Shown here piece by piece: positions 7,504-14,557 of a stretch of DNA of 42,677 nt. Within the stretch, counting starts at the first letter, position 1, and the number at the start of each line of letters is the position of its first letter. The notes beneath the pieces are model-generated. The model was given only the letters and a program-made list of their open reading frames with translations, was not told the DNA's origin and ran no database searches. Source of the DNA: Deltaproteobacteria bacterium (GTDB lineage: Bacteria > Myxococcota_A > UBA9160 > UBA4427); the NCBI GenBank assembly GCA_029261855.1, contig JAJDAN010000016.1:1-42677 (forward strand), given 5' to 3'. The position numbers were made by a program, and so were the translations under genes.

Positions 7504-8286
7504 CTACTCGCCTCGGAAGCGCCCGCGCGCTGGGAGCGCGAGCACAGCCATGGTTCCGAGCGACGAGGGGAGACCGGGAAGCCCGGTTTCGACCGACACG
7601 GTCGATCGGCTGTCACCGAAGGAGCCGAGGAGCCGATCCCACAGTGAGAAGATCGTGCCGTAGTTCGAGTCGAGCAATCGCGCCTGCACGCTGTGATGCC
7701 GCCGGTGGAGTGCGGGCGTGATTATCACATACCCGAGCGCGTGCTCGAGGCTCGACGGGAGCCCGATATTCCCGTGCTCCCAGAAGTTGGCGAACGCGAA
7801 GACCACCTCGAAGACGATGATCCCGACCACGGGAACCCCGAGCATGACGACCGCGAAGAGGCGCACTGGCAGCGCGAGCAGCAGCTCGCCCGGGTGAAAT
7901 CGAAGTGCCGTGGTCACCGTGTACTGAGAGTCCGAGTGGTGCGCCTGGTGGAAGCGCCAGAGCAGCGGCACGCGATGATTCGCGCGATGCCAGAAGTAGG
8001 AGACGAGATCGAGCCCAAGGACACTGATCGCGATCAGGGCCCACAACGGGAAGGAGACCTGGTTGAGCAGCCCGAGTCCCTCGCGATCAGCCCAGATCGA
8101 GACCGCACAGGCACAGCCCCCGCACACGAGGCCTAACACGGCTACGTTGACCGCCCAGAGCCCCGCGTTGGTACGCCAGCTGCCGCCTAGCGCTTCGTGC
8201 GGGCGCCACCGTTGCAACACGACCGCGAGGCACAGAGCCGCGACGAACCCAGCCGACTTGACGATCTGAAAGTGAATCTCGGTCAT
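7504..8286 (-). CDS. sterol desaturase / fatty acid hydroxylase family membrane protein
   Basis: A 260-residue integral membrane di-iron enzyme. The eight-histidine signature of the family is present in order: WHRANH (HxxxH), HQAHH (HxxHH) and LHRRHH (HxxHH), set between hydrophobic helices such as 'PLWALIAISVLGLDLVSYF' and 'LFAVVMLGVPVVGIIVFEVV'. Members hydroxylate or desaturate C-H bonds of sterols, fatty acids, hopanoids or carotenoids at the membrane. The substrate is not predictable, and no sterol-synthesis genes are nearby. The ATG at 8286 is chosen because the family N-terminus begins there; its Shine-Dalgarno sequence is weak. The gene stands alone between decayed sequences inside the putative tRNA-Arg island. 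Confidence 0.85.
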   Translation of the reverse strand: MTEIHFQIVKSAGFVAALCLAVVLQRWRPHEALGGSWRTNAGLWAVNVAVLGLVCGGCACAVSIWADREGLGLLNQVSFPLWALIAISVLGLDLVSYFWHRANHRVPLLWRFHQAHHSDSQYTVTTALRFHPGELLLALPVRLFAVVMLGVPVVGIIVFEVVFAFANFWEHGNIGLPSSLEHALGYVIITPALHRRHHSVQARLLDSNYGTIFSLWDRLLGSFGDSRSTVSVETGLPGLPSSLGTMAVLALPARGRFRGE

Positions 8287-8761
8287 GTCGTCGGAAATGA
8301 TAGCCCTGCAGGCCGGCGCCAGACGGCCCTCGCTCCGGCGTGATCGGCCACCGCGAGTGGGAGAGCCCGCCCGGGGGTGGGTTGACGTTCCTCGGTCTCC
8401 GGTTCCCCCTCGCAAGGCCGGACGCCGACTTTGCGGCGCTCACGACCACGGCGACTTCGGCATGGCGACCTTCTGCCGGACTCGGACGACGATGGGCTGA
8501 ACGATGGCGAGGAGAACCCGACCTTGCCCGACACCGAGAGCAGCGGCTGCAGGCACGATCGCCTGCTTCAGGTCTCAGCCTCCTACGTAGAGCCGCTCGT
8601 GGCTAGCCGGGGCGCTTCAGACAAGCGGGTGGCCTGGGTTCCACCAAGCCAATTGCGCAGACGTGCGCGCGATCCCTCCCGGAGCGCTGTCCATTCAACC
8701 GACTTGCGTCCAAGACTTGATGTCAAGGGGGGACCGAGATCGCGGCGCCCCGCGAGGTGGG
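8287..8761. other. intergenic decay region with a thrombospondin-3-type repeat scrap
   Basis: The 475 bp hold no intact gene. On the plus strand around 8473-8530 one frame reads LLPDSDDDGLNDGEENPTL, the Asp-rich calcium-binding motif of thrombospondin type-3 repeats found in large exported bacterial proteins. It has no start or continuation, so it is most likely a leftover of a deleted surface-protein gene. The rest shows nothing I can identify. Confidence 0.4.
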
Positions 8762-9988
8762 TCAGATCCGCTCATTCACCGGGCGTTCGCTCGATCCGAA
8801 CAACGCGCTGAAGCGTGCCGCCGCGGCCAGCATGATCATGATCATCGCCATGGCGATCCGGGCCGGGGTACCGAGTGCCGGCACCACGACTACCGGCGGT
8901 AGGGGGGTCGTGTTCTCGTAGTAGAGGAAGGTGCCGTAGCGCTCGCCCGAAATCAGATCCAGGTCGCCGTCGCCGTCGAGGTCGCCCAGCGTGGGGGTCG
9001 AAAAGATCCCGACATCCTCGCCGTCGAGGGGGTTGGCGGCGCCGGTGCGCGGCACGAAGACGGGGCTCGCAGCGCTTCCCGTGTTCTCGTAGTAAGAGAA
9101 GATGCCGCCCGTCTGGCCGACAACCAGATCCAGGTCGCCGTCGCCGTCGAGGTCGACCAGCCTGGGTGCCGGAATTTCCAAGACGATTTGGCCGTCGAGG
9201 GGGTTGGCGGCGCCGGTGCGCTGGACGAAGACGGGGCTCGCAGCACTTCCCGTGTTCTCGTAGTAATAGAAGGCGCCGCTGTAGGACCCGGCAACCAGAT
9301 CGAGGTCGCCGTCGCCGTCGATGTCGCCCAGTGTGGGCGACGCGATCGCGATGTACTCCCCGGTACTCAGGCCGTCGAAGGGGTTGGCGGCGCCGAAGCC
9401 CTGCACGAAGACGGGGCTCGCAGCACTTCCCGTGTTCTCCCAGTAGTCGAAGGTGCCTACGTAATCCCCGTTGACGAGATCGAGGTCGCCGTCGTCGTCG
9501 AGGTCGCCCAGTGTGAACCTCGAGTGGTAGCCACCGGAAGTCACGGCGTCGACGGGGCTGGCAGCGCCGGTGCGCTCCACGAAGACGGGGCTCGTCGCGC
9601 TTCCCGTGTTCTCGTAGTAATAGGCCTCGCTGTGGTAATCCCCGCTGATGAGATCGAGGTCGCCGTCTCCGTCGAGGTCGCCGAGCACCGGTGCCGACCA
9701 ATCCCCGACATCCTCGCCGGCGAGGGGGCTGGGACGCGCCTCGAAGGTCGGGGGAGCAGCCGAGGCCGTCTGGGCCCCAAGCCCCAGCAGGGTCACTGCC
9801 AGTGCCGAGCTTGCCGCCACGCTTCGCAGCACCCAACGCAGGTAGGAGGTGTTGCGCCGGTGGCGCTTTACGAAGCGCCGCGCTGCGCTGCGGCGCTCAT
9901 GGCGTGAGCCCGCGCCCTCGGCCTGCGCCGCTCGGGCGAGGGTTCGAACGCAGGTGTCCTGGAGGTTCGTTCGTTGGATCGACCGCAT
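8762..9988 (-). CDS. FG-GAP/VCBS repeat exported protein with unusual long signal region
   Basis: A 408-residue protein predicted to be exported. Residues 1-57 are very basic (ARRFVKRHRRN, LRWVLRS), followed by a hydrophobic stretch and ASA/APP, a likely cleavage site near 77. This is an extended signal peptide. The mature part is five near-identical repeats of 57-60 residues, each with DLDGDGDLDL, 'YYYENTGSAASPVFV' and 'RTGAANPLDG', forming calcium-binding blades of an FG-GAP/VCBS beta-propeller. At DNA level the units recur every 171-180 bp. The C-terminus has VPALGTPARIAMAMIMIML and a basic tail, resembling an IPTL-type CTERM sorting signal. The start at 9988 has GAAAGGG upstream; an open frame extends further to 10102. 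Role: surface or matrix protein, by inference. Confidence 0.75.
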   Translation of the reverse strand: MRSIQRTNLQDTCVRTLARAAQAEGAGSRHERRSAARRFVKRHRRNTSYLRWVLRSVAASSALAVTLLGLGAQTASAAPPTFEARPSPLAGEDVGDWSAPVLGDLDGDGDLDLISGDYHSEAYYYENTGSATSPVFVERTGAASPVDAVTSGGYHSRFTLGDLDDDGDLDLVNGDYVGTFDYWENTGSAASPVFVQGFGAANPFDGLSTGEYIAIASPTLGDIDGDGDLDLVAGSYSGAFYYYENTGSAASPVFVQRTGAANPLDGQIVLEIPAPRLVDLDGDGDLDLVVGQTGGIFSYYENTGSAASPVFVPRTGAANPLDGEDVGIFSTPTLGDLDGDGDLDLISGERYGTFLYYENTTPLPPVVVVPALGTPARIAMAMIMIMLAAAARFSALFGSSERPVNERI

Positions 9989-10185
9989 CGATGCTGCCCT
10001 TTCGAGGTTCGAACGGGCACCCGACCCGGGAGCAGACGAGCTGCGAGGCGGTGGACTCGGTCGGGGCGTCTTGAATACACCATCGCTAGTGGCGAAGTCC
10101 ACCGGATTACGGGGATGCGCTTTGATTTCCGTCCGCTTCTTCCGAAGACGGCCTGCCGTGAGACCATCGCCGAATCCCGATTCGC

Positions 10186-11244
10186 TTAGCCCTCGGTGCG
10201 TGCCCAGAAAGTCTGGTCGGGTGTCGAGAGCGCCTGACGATGGGTGTCGTCGTGCAGCCCGAGCAGGCCGGGTCGGCGCAGGCCCGGCAGGACCTGCACG
10301 TCATAGATCTCCTCGCACGTGCGCAGGTAGCGCATGTCTCCGACGAAGGCGCCCGTCGGAAGATGCAGGATCGAGATTCCGCAGAACGCGTCCTTGTTGT
10401 GGGCCAGCGAGAGATCGCCGAAGGAGTGCTCGGCACGGACGCGCGAGTTTCCGACGAAGAGATAGTCGCCGCATCGCGCCAGGCCGCGCGCGAAACTCGG
10501 CAGTCGATGGACGGTCTCGAATTGGCCACGCTCGACATCCACGGCGATCACCTCGCCCGTCGCCGAGAGCAGCGCATAGAGCTTGCCGTCGTAGACGCGC
10601 GGCGAGTGCGGCATTGCAAGCCCGCCCAGGACGACTTCGCCGGAGGGCACGTGCATCAGGAGACCGCCTTGCTCCTTCCCCGCTCGCCAGCCGCCCGCTG
10701 TATCGGTGGACCCGAGTGACGTCACGAAGCGAGGCTCCCCGTCGACGCCGGCCAGCCCGTTCAGGTGGCAGCGGTCTTCGGGGGCCAGCGCCGAGACGAA
10801 GGGCGGCTGCCACACGGGGCGGAAGCTATGGCTCGGATCGAGCTGGAAGAGACAGGAAAAGAGCGTATTGACGCCGAGGAGTCCGTCGCGGCTCCAGATC
10901 ATGTCGTGGACGGCGAGCGCACCCACGAAGTGGACCGAGCGCGGCACGAAGAGGGCGTCGTAGGTCCCCGGCTGCCGCGGGTGCCCTTGCGTCAGTCGCG
11001 GCTCGTTCGCGAGCAGCACGATCGAATTCTTGGTCGCGATCGCCATTCGGTCGCCGTCGACCGCCAGCCCCATCGGCTCGTCGAAGGTGCGGGGGAGCTG
11101 GATCAACCGCTCCCCGTCCGAGGCGAGGACGATGGCCTTGCCCGCCTGATAGGTGGTGAGGACCAGCGAGCAGTCGAGTTCGGCGAGTAGCTCGGGGACC
11201 CCCGGCGTGTGTTGGATCGAGAAGGGGGTCGTCGGAGCGGACAT
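10186..11244 (-). CDS. TIGR03032-family beta-propeller protein of unknown function
   Basis: A 352-residue protein. Its opening TPFSIQHTPGVPELLAELDC, then SLVLTTYQAGKAIVLASDG, and later CHLNGLAGVDGEPRFVTSLG and LPSFARGLARCGDYLFVGNS are the diagnostic blocks of the TIGR03032 (DUF4915-type) family. Members are often encoded near TPR or sulfotransferase genes and are predicted six- or seven-bladed propellers; no activity has been established that I know of. There is no signal peptide. The ATG at 11244 is chosen because the family begins at this point; the Shine-Dalgarno sequence is poor. The gene sits 197 bp upstream of the FG-GAP gene on the same strand, so both may share a transcript. Confidence 0.8.
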   Translation of the reverse strand: MSAPTTPFSIQHTPGVPELLAELDCSLVLTTYQAGKAIVLASDGERLIQLPRTFDEPMGLAVDGDRMAIATKNSIVLLANEPRLTQGHPRQPGTYDALFVPRSVHFVGALAVHDMIWSRDGLLGVNTLFSCLFQLDPSHSFRPVWQPPFVSALAPEDRCHLNGLAGVDGEPRFVTSLGSTDTAGGWRAGKEQGGLLMHVPSGEVVLGGLAMPHSPRVYDGKLYALLSATGEVIAVDVERGQFETVHRLPSFARGLARCGDYLFVGNSRVRAEHSFGDLSLAHNKDAFCGISILHLPTGAFVGDMRYLRTCEEIYDVQVLPGLRRPGLLGLHDDTHRQALSTPDQTFWARTEG

Positions 11245-11283
11245 GGGCGGCGGATTGTCCCACGTCGGCACGCTTTGTCCATA

Positions 11284-11340
11284 CGCAACGCAGCGGCTGA
11301 AGGCTTCTTCGGCTTGCTGAAACGAGAGCGCGTCTCGCAG
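11284..11340 (+). mobile_element. fragment of an IS3-family transposase (OrfB integrase core)
   Basis: One plus-strand frame reads RNAAAEGFFGLLKRERVSQ. This matches the 'NAAMESFF-LLK-ERV' block that carries the catalytic Glu of the DDE site in IS3-family OrfB transposases; here the usual Glu-Ser is Glu-Gly. No other part of the transposase and no terminal inverted repeats are visible. It is a relic of about 57 bp between the TIGR03032 gene and the membrane-protein gene, inside the putative island. Confidence 0.5.
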
Positions 11341-11486
11341 ATGAACTCGGTCACGCCGACCCGACACCCGGTGGCCGCAGCTGCATGGGTGGGAATGCTG
11401 AGGTTGGCGTCGTCCACACCGGCCCAGAAGCCCACGTGACCGCGTTCGTGAGGTTCACGCGGCTCAGCGCGGGTTCGTCGACGTAG

Positions 11487-13175
11487 GTGATAGGATCGAG
11501 CGCGGTGGCCTCCGCACATCCGCTCACACACCGCGTCGCCGCCTCGATCGCGACGATCGGTGGCCTCGTCGTCGTCGCCCAGGGGCTGCGCATCCTGCTT
11601 GCGGACGGCTCCTACTTCGACAGCGAGGCGGCCGTCGTCCTGAGCCTCGACGGGCTTGGCGCGGTCGAGACCTTCCAGGGCAAGCTCCTCGGCGGCGGCC
11701 AGAACTTTCCCCGGGTCTATCTGCTCTTCATACGCGCCGTGCGAGAGTTGCTCGGCGATTCGACCTGGGCGACGCGGCTGCTGCCACAGCTCTTCTTCCA
11801 GGCGGCCACGCTGCTGTGGATGCGCCTGCTCTACCGGCGCTTTCGCGACGAGCCGGTCGTCCTGCTCCTGGGCGTGCTGCTACTGGCGGCGGCGCCTACG
11901 TGGCCGATCTACAGCGCCGCCGTCAAGCAGTACAGCTTCGACACCTTCTGGGTGCTGCTTCTCTTCTCTGCGCCGGAGCGGTGGCTCGACGACGCCCTCC
12001 GTCGCGGCGAGCGACGGGGGCGGCTCCTCTGGCTGGTGCTGCCCGTGGCCGTCTCGTTCACCTACGGGGTCGCACTGCTGGCGCGCCTGCTCGGCTGGTG
12101 GGTGTTCGGCGCTCGACGCGAGGGGCTCGGCGTGAACGTGCGGACAGTCGGGATGGTGGCGTTCGCGTTCGCCATGGGGAGCGGCCTCATCTGGGTCTCC
12201 GATCTGCAGCACACCGTCACCCAGGGCACACTCTTCCTCTTCTGGAAGGAATGCACGCTTTCCGCATCGCCCGGGGACACCCTGGGCATCCTGGAGCGCT
12301 CGTTCCTGGGCTTCTACCAGGGACCGGTGGAGTTCCTGCCCATTCGGGCGTTCGCCCTCCCGGTTCGCGCCGGGCTCCTCGTGCTCATCGCCGGAGGCGT
12401 CGCCAGCGTGCTGCGGTCGGTGGTCGCTCGAGATGGCCGGGCCCCGACGAGCTGGGGAAGCCGGTCCCTGGGCTGCGCGGCGGGCGTCGCCGGCGTGATC
12501 GCGACCTCCTACGTGCTCGACTACCCGCTGTGCGCCGGGCGGCTGCTCCTCTACGTGCTGTGGTTCCAGCAGATGCTGATCCTCGAAGGTGCTGCGGCGG
12601 CGCTCGCCGGGGCGCGCCGACTCGACGAGCGCGCTGGCGGCGTCCGCGTGCCTTCGTACGCCGCACTCGCGGGCGCCGTGCTCCTGGCCGGCGTCCTGGC
12701 CTTCCGCGCCTTCTCGGCGGCGGGCGACCTGCTCGACCGGATCCCGGTCGAGAACCTCCGCCCCCATCGGGCCAAGCTCGACAGCGCGCCCGAGCTCCCG
12801 ATCGTGGTCACGGAGTGCATGCACCGTCAGGTCCGCACCCTGCCCGAAGGCCTCGGCGACAGACAGGTGGTCATCCGCGACTGGCGGGGCGAGCAGCCGC
12901 CGCTGCCACTCGGCGAGGAGATCTGGGTCGTGCACTCGCTGCGGCGCCCCGACATCTGTCTCGGCATCCACGAGTGGTTCCGGATGCTGACCTCCGACGC
13001 GCCGCCCTTCTCCCCCCCGAACCCGGAGAAGGTGCTCGTCTATCGCACCCGGGTTCTCACCGCCGAAGAGTTGTCCGAACGCGCCCGGGAGGCCCGCACC
13101 CAGGGGCCCGGGGACGCACCGGCCGGCCTGAGGCGCTGGCGCGAGGCCGTCGAGAAGGAGCGGTCCGCGAACTGA
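11487..13175 (+). CDS. polytopic membrane protein, GT-C glycosyltransferase-like
   Basis: A 562-residue inner-membrane protein with about ten hydrophobic helices in the first 420 residues and a soluble C-terminal part of about 140. The N-terminal loop contains YFDSEAAVVLS after the first helix, where GT-C (PMT/ArnT-like) glycosyltransferases carry their catalytic Asp/Glu. It is followed by 'FPRVYLLFIRAVRELLGDS' and WATRLLPQLFFQAATLLW, the typical membrane pattern of that fold. The match is at the level of architecture, not a named family, so a polyprenyl-sugar-dependent transferase is likely but unproven. Start: GTG 11487 is used; GTG 11505, with AGGAT 9 nt upstream, is equally plausible. It is isolated from other glycan genes. 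Confidence 0.6.
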   Translation: MIGSSAVASAHPLTHRVAASIATIGGLVVVAQGLRILLADGSYFDSEAAVVLSLDGLGAVETFQGKLLGGGQNFPRVYLLFIRAVRELLGDSTWATRLLPQLFFQAATLLWMRLLYRRFRDEPVVLLLGVLLLAAAPTWPIYSAAVKQYSFDTFWVLLLFSAPERWLDDALRRGERRGRLLWLVLPVAVSFTYGVALLARLLGWWVFGARREGLGVNVRTVGMVAFAFAMGSGLIWVSDLQHTVTQGTLFLFWKECTLSASPGDTLGILERSFLGFYQGPVEFLPIRAFALPVRAGLLVLIAGGVASVLRSVVARDGRAPTSWGSRSLGCAAGVAGVIATSYVLDYPLCAGRLLLYVLWFQQMLILEGAAAALAGARRLDERAGGVRVPSYAALAGAVLLAGVLAFRAFSAAGDLLDRIPVENLRPHRAKLDSAPELPIVVTECMHRQVRTLPEGLGDRQVVIRDWRGEQPPLPLGEEIWVVHSLRRPDICLGIHEWFRMLTSDAPPFSPPNPEKVLVYRTRVLTAEELSERAREARTQGPGDAPAGLRRWREAVEKERSAN

Positions 13176-13220
13176 AGCCCGGGGCTCAGTCCTCGAGATA
13201 CCCGATGCTGCGCGGCTGCT

Positions 13221-13274
13221 CTTCGCCGCCTCGCTTGTTCCCTCGGCTACCGAATCCGCGTCGGCTTGGGGCGG
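13221..13274. repeat. 54-bp repeat, copy A
   Basis: This stretch begins CTTCGCCGCCTCGCTTGT and ends in the block CTTGGGGCGG. It recurs with a few substitutions at 13333-13386. Both copies lie in the 250-bp non-coding stretch downstream of the 3' end of tRNA-Arg(TCG). No coding potential is apparent. Confidence 0.7.
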
Positions 13275-13316
13275 GGACGGCGGGGCTTCGGCGTGCGTGG
13301 TGTTCGTCGCTCGCAG

Positions 13317-13332
13317 TGGTACGCCGGGAGGG
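13317..13332 (-). repeat. 16-bp copy of the tRNA-Arg(TCG) 3' terminus
   Basis: TGGTACGCCGGGAGGG equals the CCA end, discriminator, 3' acceptor strand and first T-stem bases of the intact tRNA at 13427. It abuts repeat copy B directly. It is probably a leftover of a tandem duplication or a second integration at the tRNA end. Confidence 0.6.
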
Positions 13333-13386
13333 CTTCGCCGCCTCGCTTGTCCGCTCGGCTCCCGAATCCGCGGCTGCTTGGGGCGG
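13333..13386. repeat. 54-bp repeat, copy B
   Basis: Second copy of the repeat at 13221-13274, with scattered base changes. It is immediately preceded by a 16-bp tRNA-Arg terminus and lies 40 bp from the intact tRNA. The two copies are 112 bp apart start to start, suggesting an old tandem duplication of tRNA-flanking sequence. Confidence 0.7.
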
Positions 13387-13426
13387 CTTCGATTCTTCCG
13401 GGGTGTGCGGGACGGGGTTGCAGGCG

Positions 13427-13503
13427 TGGTACGCCGGGAGGGATTCGAACCCCCGACCCTCAGGTTCGAAGCCTGATGCTCTATCCAGCTGAGCTACCGG
13501 CGC
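13427..13503 (-). tRNA. tRNA-Arg (anticodon TCG)
   Basis: A full 77-nt cloverleaf including an encoded CCA (complement of 13427-13429). The acceptor GCGCCGG pairs with CCGGCGT (one G-U pair at the base), the D arm is GCTC...GAGC, the anticodon stem is TCAGG/CCTGA with loop CTTCGAA, and the T arm carries TTCGAAT. The anticodon TCG reads CGA and other CGN arginine codons. A partial direct repeat of its 3' half lies 6.7 kb downstream of its 3' end at 6727. Confidence 0.97.
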
Positions 13504-13638
13504 GTAGGGGTTGCTGGAATGGCGGCTTCCGATCGGGCTGTGCCCGCTCGTGACCAGGGTCGCGGCAGTTGGTACCCGAGGGTTGGCCTGCCCGCCAGGG
13601 AGGGCGCGTTCGGGTCCCCCGAGGCGCCTTGCCCGGCC

Positions 13639-13827
13639 TCAGCCGGAGGCGGACTTGGGTCCGGCGAAGAACCAGATCACGAGTCCGAGCAGCGGGAGCA
13701 GCAGGACGAGCAGGATCCAGAGGACCTTGGCGCCGGTGGTCGCGCTGCTCTGGAAGATGTTCACGATGGCCCAGATGTCGGCGGCCAGGATGAGCAGCCC
13801 GAAGATTCCGTTGACTCCGTCGAACAT
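13639..13827 (-). CDS. small PLDc_N-type membrane protein
   Basis: A 62-residue protein of two transmembrane helices: 'IFGLLILAADIWAIVNIF' and WILLVLLLPLLGLVIWFFAG. The second ends with the 'LLPLLGLVIWFFAGP' pattern of the phospholipase-D-nuclease N-terminal (PLDc_N) domain, which also occurs as a stand-alone membrane peptide. Its function is unknown; related small proteins are thought to sit in the inner membrane. AAGGAGAG precedes the ATG at 13827 at good spacing, which supports a real gene despite the small size. It stands upstream of tRNA-Arg(TCG) on the same strand, with 135 bp between. Confidence 0.75.
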   Translation of the reverse strand: MFDGVNGIFGLLILAADIWAIVNIFQSSATTGAKVLWILLVLLLPLLGLVIWFFAGPKSASG

Positions 13828-13998
13828 GGATCTCTCCTTCGTCCGTGTCGTGGTGGTCAGTTGGCTGCCAGTATGGCGCGTGCCGCCCCCGGGTCAATCG
13901 CGCTGCCTCCGGGGGTTGGACGGGGGTACGCAGAAAAGTGATTGACGACGGAACGGTGTAGGGCACAGGATCAAGGCTCCGCTCCCGAGGAGACTCCC

Positions 13999-14514
13999 AT
14001 GCGCCCGTCCCTGACTGTTCCCCTGCTTCTTTCTCTTGCTCTTGCCCTGCTCGTGCCCGGGGCGGCATCGGCCGCGACCATCGGGCTCGGCGCGACCATG
14101 GACTGCATGCAGGCCAATGCCGGCGCGGGCACCTGTGGCGCCGGTGGCAGCGGCAACGGCACGGCGACCATCACCCTCGACACCGACACGAACCTGCTCA
14201 GCTGGGACATCAGCTGGAGTGGTCTGTCGGCGACCGAGATCCTGATGCACTTCCACGGTCCGGCACTGCCGAACCAGAACGCCGGCGTGCAGGTGACCCT
14301 CGACCACACCAGCAATCCCTCCATCGGCAACCAGGTGATCAGCGCCGGGCAGGCCACGGATCTGCTCGCGGGCCTCTGGTACATCAACCTGCACACCACG
14401 GCCTTCGGTGGCGGTGAGATTCGCGGTCAGGTGACGGTGCCCGAGCCGGGCAGCCTGGCGTTGCTCGGTTTCGCGGTCTGCATGGCGACCGCACTCGGAC
14501 GCCGACGGGTCTGA
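13999..14514 (+). CDS. exported CHRD-domain protein with PEP-CTERM sorting signal
   Basis: A 171-residue protein. It has a Sec signal peptide (LLLSLALALLVPGAASA, cleavage near residue 26). The middle is a CHRD domain, shown by LLSWDISWSGLSATEILMHF, then 'GPALPNQNAGVQVTL' and 'LLAGLWYINLHTTAFGGGEI'. The C-terminus VPEPGSLALLGFAVC followed by a short hydrophobic stretch and GRRRV is a textbook PEP-CTERM signal, which directs cleavage and surface sorting by an exosortase. It is therefore probably displayed on, or released from, the outer surface or matrix. CGAGGAGA precedes the ATG. No exosortase gene is in the window. Confidence 0.88.
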   Translation: MRPSLTVPLLLSLALALLVPGAASAATIGLGATMDCMQANAGAGTCGAGGSGNGTATITLDTDTNLLSWDISWSGLSATEILMHFHGPALPNQNAGVQVTLDHTSNPSIGNQVISAGQATDLLAGLWYINLHTTAFGGGEIRGQVTVPEPGSLALLGFAVCMATALGRRRV

Positions 14515-14557
14515 GAGCGGCCCGCCCGGAAGCTCCGCCACCCAGCATGCATGCGCG

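Noticed and set aside
8950-9700. CRISPR-like regular repeats
   Set aside because: The 171-180-bp periodicity encodes FG-GAP protein repeats; units and 'spacers' are all coding and in frame.
13942-13998. TTGACG-based promoter for the CHRD/PEP-CTERM gene
   Set aside because: No acceptable -10 box occurs at 16-18 bp spacing.
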